From Actinoplanes octamycinicus (GTDB taxonomy: Bacteria > Actinomycetota > Actinomycetes > Mycobacteriales > Micromonosporaceae), in assembly GCF_014205225.1 (NCBI RefSeq), contig NZ_JACHNB010000001.1:4197501-4261500 (forward strand): a DNA stretch of 64,000 nt, in the 5' to 3' direction. Below the pieces are notes generated by a model, which saw only the letters and a program-made list of their open reading frames with translations, ran no database searches and had not been told where the DNA came from. The position numbers were made by a program, and so were the translations under genes. Below are positions 61,553 to 64,000 of this stretch, in pieces (the first letter of the stretch is position 1; every line of letters starts with the position of its first letter).

Positions 61553-64000
61553 GACTGTTCCGTGCCGCTGCCATCGTCCTCACCCTCATGACCTCGATCG
61601 CCGTACCCTCCGCGGCGCACGCCACGACCACCACCAAGGGCTTCGTCACCCGGGCCGGCGCCGAGCTGCGGCTGAACGGGAAACCGTTCCGGTTCGCCGG
61701 CACCAACATCTACTGGCTCGGGCTGGACGAGAACGTCGGCGGGATCGACTACCCGACCGGCTTCCGGATCCGGGACGCCATCGACACCGCGAAGAGCATG
61801 GGGATGACCGTGGTCCGGTCGCACATGCTGGTGTCGTCCGGGCACCCGAAGACGCTGCTGCCGTCGAAGGAGGCCGGGTACCACGACGCGGCGTTCGCGA
61901 CCATCGACTACGCGATCGCCTACGCCGGGCAGGCCGGGATCCGGCTGATCCTGCCGCTGACCGACAACTGGGCGTACTACCACGGCGGGCACGCCGACTT
62001 CACCGAGCCGTACGGGCTGCCGGACTCGGCGTTCTACACCGACCCGCGGGTGATCGCCGACTACCAGGCCTACGTCTGGCACGTGATGCGGCACGTCAAT
62101 CCGTACACCGGCAAGCGTTACATCGACGACCCGACGATCATGGCCTGGGAGCTCGGCAACGAGCTGGAGGGCATGACGCCGGAGTGGATCGACACGAACG
62201 CGGCCACCTTCTCCGGGTGGGCGCCGCGGCAGCTGATCGCGGCCGGCCGCCGGTTCGACATCGACCCGGACACCCTGGCCGCCGCCGACGTGGACATCGT
62301 CGACGTGCACTACTACCCGCCGACCGCGGCGAAGGTGAAGGCCGACGCGGCCACCGTCGCGGCCGCCGGCAAGGTCTACGTCGCGGGGGAGTACGCCTCG
62401 AACGCCGCCTCCGGCGCGCTGCTCGACCCGCTGGTCGCCGACCGGAACGTCACCGGGATGCTGTCCTGGTCGCTCTTCGGCCACCACGACCGGTCCGGGT
62501 TCGTGCAGCACGACGACGGGTTCACCATTCACTACCCGGGGGACGACGCCCGGATGACGGCGGCGGGTCAGGCGCAGATCGCGTACGCGAAAGCCCTGGG
62601 CGGCTCGGTGCCCGCGCGACCGGCCGGCACCCCGCTGATCACCGCGATCGACAAGCGGGGCGGGCTCACCGTCCTGCGGTGGCGCGGCGCCGCCGGCGCC
62701 ACCGGGTACCGGGTGGAACGCGCGCCCACCGCGCACGGGCCGTGGAAGCCGGCGCACACCGGCCTGCTCTCCGACAACGACACCCCGTGGACCGACCTGA
62801 GCGCGCCCGGCAACGCCTGGTACCGGGTGGTCGCCGGCACCACGAAGTCGGAGCCGCAGTTCGCCGGCGCCGCCGAGACGGTGCTGGTCGACCCGCTGGA
62901 GAGCTTCGGGCTGACCGCCGGCCAGGCCGGCGTCGCGATCCGGCCGGACGGCGACCACGCCGTGGTGCGGCCCACCGGCGCCGGACCCGCCTCGGTGAGC
63001 TGGGCGGTGCCCGGCGCGCGCCGGGTGCGGTTCGAGGTGACCGGTGGCCACCACAGCGACCTCGCCGTGCAGGTCTCGGCGGACGGCGTCACCTGGCGGA
63101 CCGTCCCGTCGCACCGGGAGAAGGACGCGATCACAGCCGGCACGCCGGGCGCCGGGCACGTGCGCCTGGCCTGGACCGGGCGGTCGCACACCGGGGTCAC
63201 CCGGGCCACCTTCTGGGCCGCCGACCCGGCGCCGGTGACCGGCCGGCCGGGGGCGTTCCCGGTGGTCGCACCGGCGGCCGGGGCGACCGGCGTGATCGGC
63301 CCGCAGTCGTTCAGCTGGGGGCCGGCCACCGGCGCGGGCTACTACACGCTCACCGTGTCGCGCCGTCCGGACCTCAGCGACCCGGTGCTCAGCGTGACCG
63401 GGCTGGACGCCACCACCTACACCCCGGCATCGGGCCTCGACCCGGCCACCACCTGGTACTGGGGCGTGCGCGCCAGCAACGCGGCGGGCAGCACGGCCAC
63501 CCCGGTCGCCTCGTTCACCACCCGGTCGCTGCCGTCCGCGCCGACCACGATCGACGACTTCGACGGGTACCCGGACAGCGCCGCGCTGGCGGCCGCCTAT
63601 CCGCGCAACACCGGCGGCGACGTCGTGGTCCCCACGCTGACCGGTGATCACGCCATGCAGCTCGACGTGACCGCGGGCAGCGCCGGATACGCCGGGGTGA
63701 CCCGTACCTTCACCCCGCTCGACCTGTGGGGACAGCAGGGCCTGCAGCTCGGCCTGGACCGCTCGGCCACCCAGGCGAGCATCACCATCCAGTTCGTCGC
63801 GAACGGGGTGTACTGGGAGCACACGCTGCCGGCCGGGACCCCGTCCGGGACGGTCCGGGTGCCGTTCAGCTCGTTCGCCCAGCCGCCGTGGGCGCCGTCC
63901 GGCGCCCTCGACCTGACGAAGTTCACCCAGCTGTCGTTCTACCTGGGCGGCAGCGACTCCGGCCGGCTGATCGTCGACGACGTGGTGGCCTACCCGGCTC
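61549..64000 (+). CDS. Secreted GH5 endo-beta-mannanase-like enzyme with FN3-like and CBM11-like modules (partial at 3' end)
   Basis: At least 817 codons are in frame without a stop before the window ends. The ATG overlaps the mannosidase stop (ATGA). A signal peptide (to about 26, SAAHA) precedes a GH5 catalytic domain (about 30-355) with the mannanase-typical TNIYWLGLDEN, acid/base Glu205 in ELGNELEG and nucleophile Glu281 in VAGEYAS. Then come an FN3-like module (about 362-445), a beta-sandwich (about 450-560), a second FN3-like module (about 565-660) and a CBM11-like domain opening with TIDDFDGYPD. The C terminus lies outside the window. Mannan as substrate is inferred from family and neighbours. 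Confidence 0.88.
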   Translation, partial: MRLFRAAAIVLTLMTSIAVPSAAHATTTTKGFVTRAGAELRLNGKPFRFAGTNIYWLGLDENVGGIDYPTGFRIRDAIDTAKSMGMTVVRSHMLVSSGHPKTLLPSKEAGYHDAAFATIDYAIAYAGQAGIRLILPLTDNWAYYHGGHADFTEPYGLPDSAFYTDPRVIADYQAYVWHVMRHVNPYTGKRYIDDPTIMAWELGNELEGMTPEWIDTNAATFSGWAPRQLIAAGRRFDIDPDTLAAADVDIVDVHYYPPTAAKVKADAATVAAAGKVYVAGEYASNAASGALLDPLVADRNVTGMLSWSLFGHHDRSGFVQHDDGFTIHYPGDDARMTAAGQAQIAYAKALGGSVPARPAGTPLITAIDKRGGLTVLRWRGAAGATGYRVERAPTAHGPWKPAHTGLLSDNDTPWTDLSAPGNAWYRVVAGTTKSEPQFAGAAETVLVDPLESFGLTAGQAGVAIRPDGDHAVVRPTGAGPASVSWAVPGARRVRFEVTGGHHSDLAVQVSADGVTWRTVPSHREKDAITAGTPGAGHVRLAWTGRSHTGVTRATFWAADPAPVTGRPGAFPVVAPAAGATGVIGPQSFSWGPATGAGYYTLTVSRRPDLSDPVLSVTGLDATTYTPASGLDPATTWYWGVRASNAAGSTATPVASFTTRSLPSAPTTIDDFDGYPDSAALAAAYPRNTGGDVVVPTLTGDHAMQLDVTAGSAGYAGVTRTFTPLDLWGQQGLQLGLDRSATQASITIQFVANGVYWEHTLPAGTPSGTVRVPFSSFAQPPWAPSGALDLTKFTQLSFYLGGSDSGRLIVDDVVAYPA

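Overview
The window is about 72% G+C by eye, with many GTG starts, a conservon operon, PucR, ROK and CebR-type regulation, TTAGG-type iron boxes, WXG100-like proteins, Tat-like lipoproteins and a LexA with the usual Ala-Gly cleavage site. This points to a filamentous actinobacterium. A Micromonosporaceae member such as Actinoplanes is my best guess, inferred from the style of the gene content and not proven. No rRNA, tRNA, CRISPR array, transposase or integrase was seen.

Layout. 1-2206: start of a membrane protein, then a response regulator and histidine kinase that converge. 2604-5196: secreted M4 metalloprotease followed by a lipoprotein resembling emfourin-type M4 inhibitors. 5256-10712: single-chain 1818-aa biotin-dependent acyl-CoA carboxylase. 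10879-14046: secreted penicillin-acylase-family enzyme with a discoidin domain. 14251-17974: complete conservon (sensor kinase, roadblock, DUF742, GTPase). 18037-20497: WXG100-like protein, DUF1023 hydrolase and lipoprotein. 20529-23420: SF1 helicase with a nuclease-like tail. 23488-27594: a four-gene cassette of wall-associated proteins lacking signal peptides, two of which share an uncharacterised C-terminal domain. 27823-32937: FGGY kinase plus an aldolase-aminotransferase fusion, divergent from a PucR regulator. 33503-36108: P450 and a GH6 cellulase under a CebR-type box. 36362-37087: iron-regulated Bfd-like ferredoxin and bacterioferritin. 37181-39841: membrane protein, BON-OmpA protein with a small membrane partner, and LexA. 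40187-42412: GGDEF-EAL protein. 42643-47439: ECF42-type sigma operon facing an ECF sigma/anti-sigma pair. 47606-51650: antiporter, repeat-bearing polysaccharide deacetylase and a phosphotransferase. 51677-64000: a mannan-utilisation locus.

The mannan locus forms a coherent pathway. A secreted GH5 enzyme would cut mannan. A solute-binding lipoprotein with two permeases would import the oligosaccharides. A cytoplasmic GH2 beta-mannosidase would release mannose. An AGE-family epimerase/isomerase and a PfkB kinase would carry it to fructose 6-phosphate. A ROK repressor and a LacI-like sensor lacking a DNA-binding domain sit in the divergent operon.

The least explained items are the 23488-27594 cassette, the aldolase-aminotransferase fusion operon, and a roughly 95-bp intergenic repeat present twice (39953-40046 and 48891-48985) that carries paired DnaA-box-like 9-mers. 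All calls are by reading; no database search was run.
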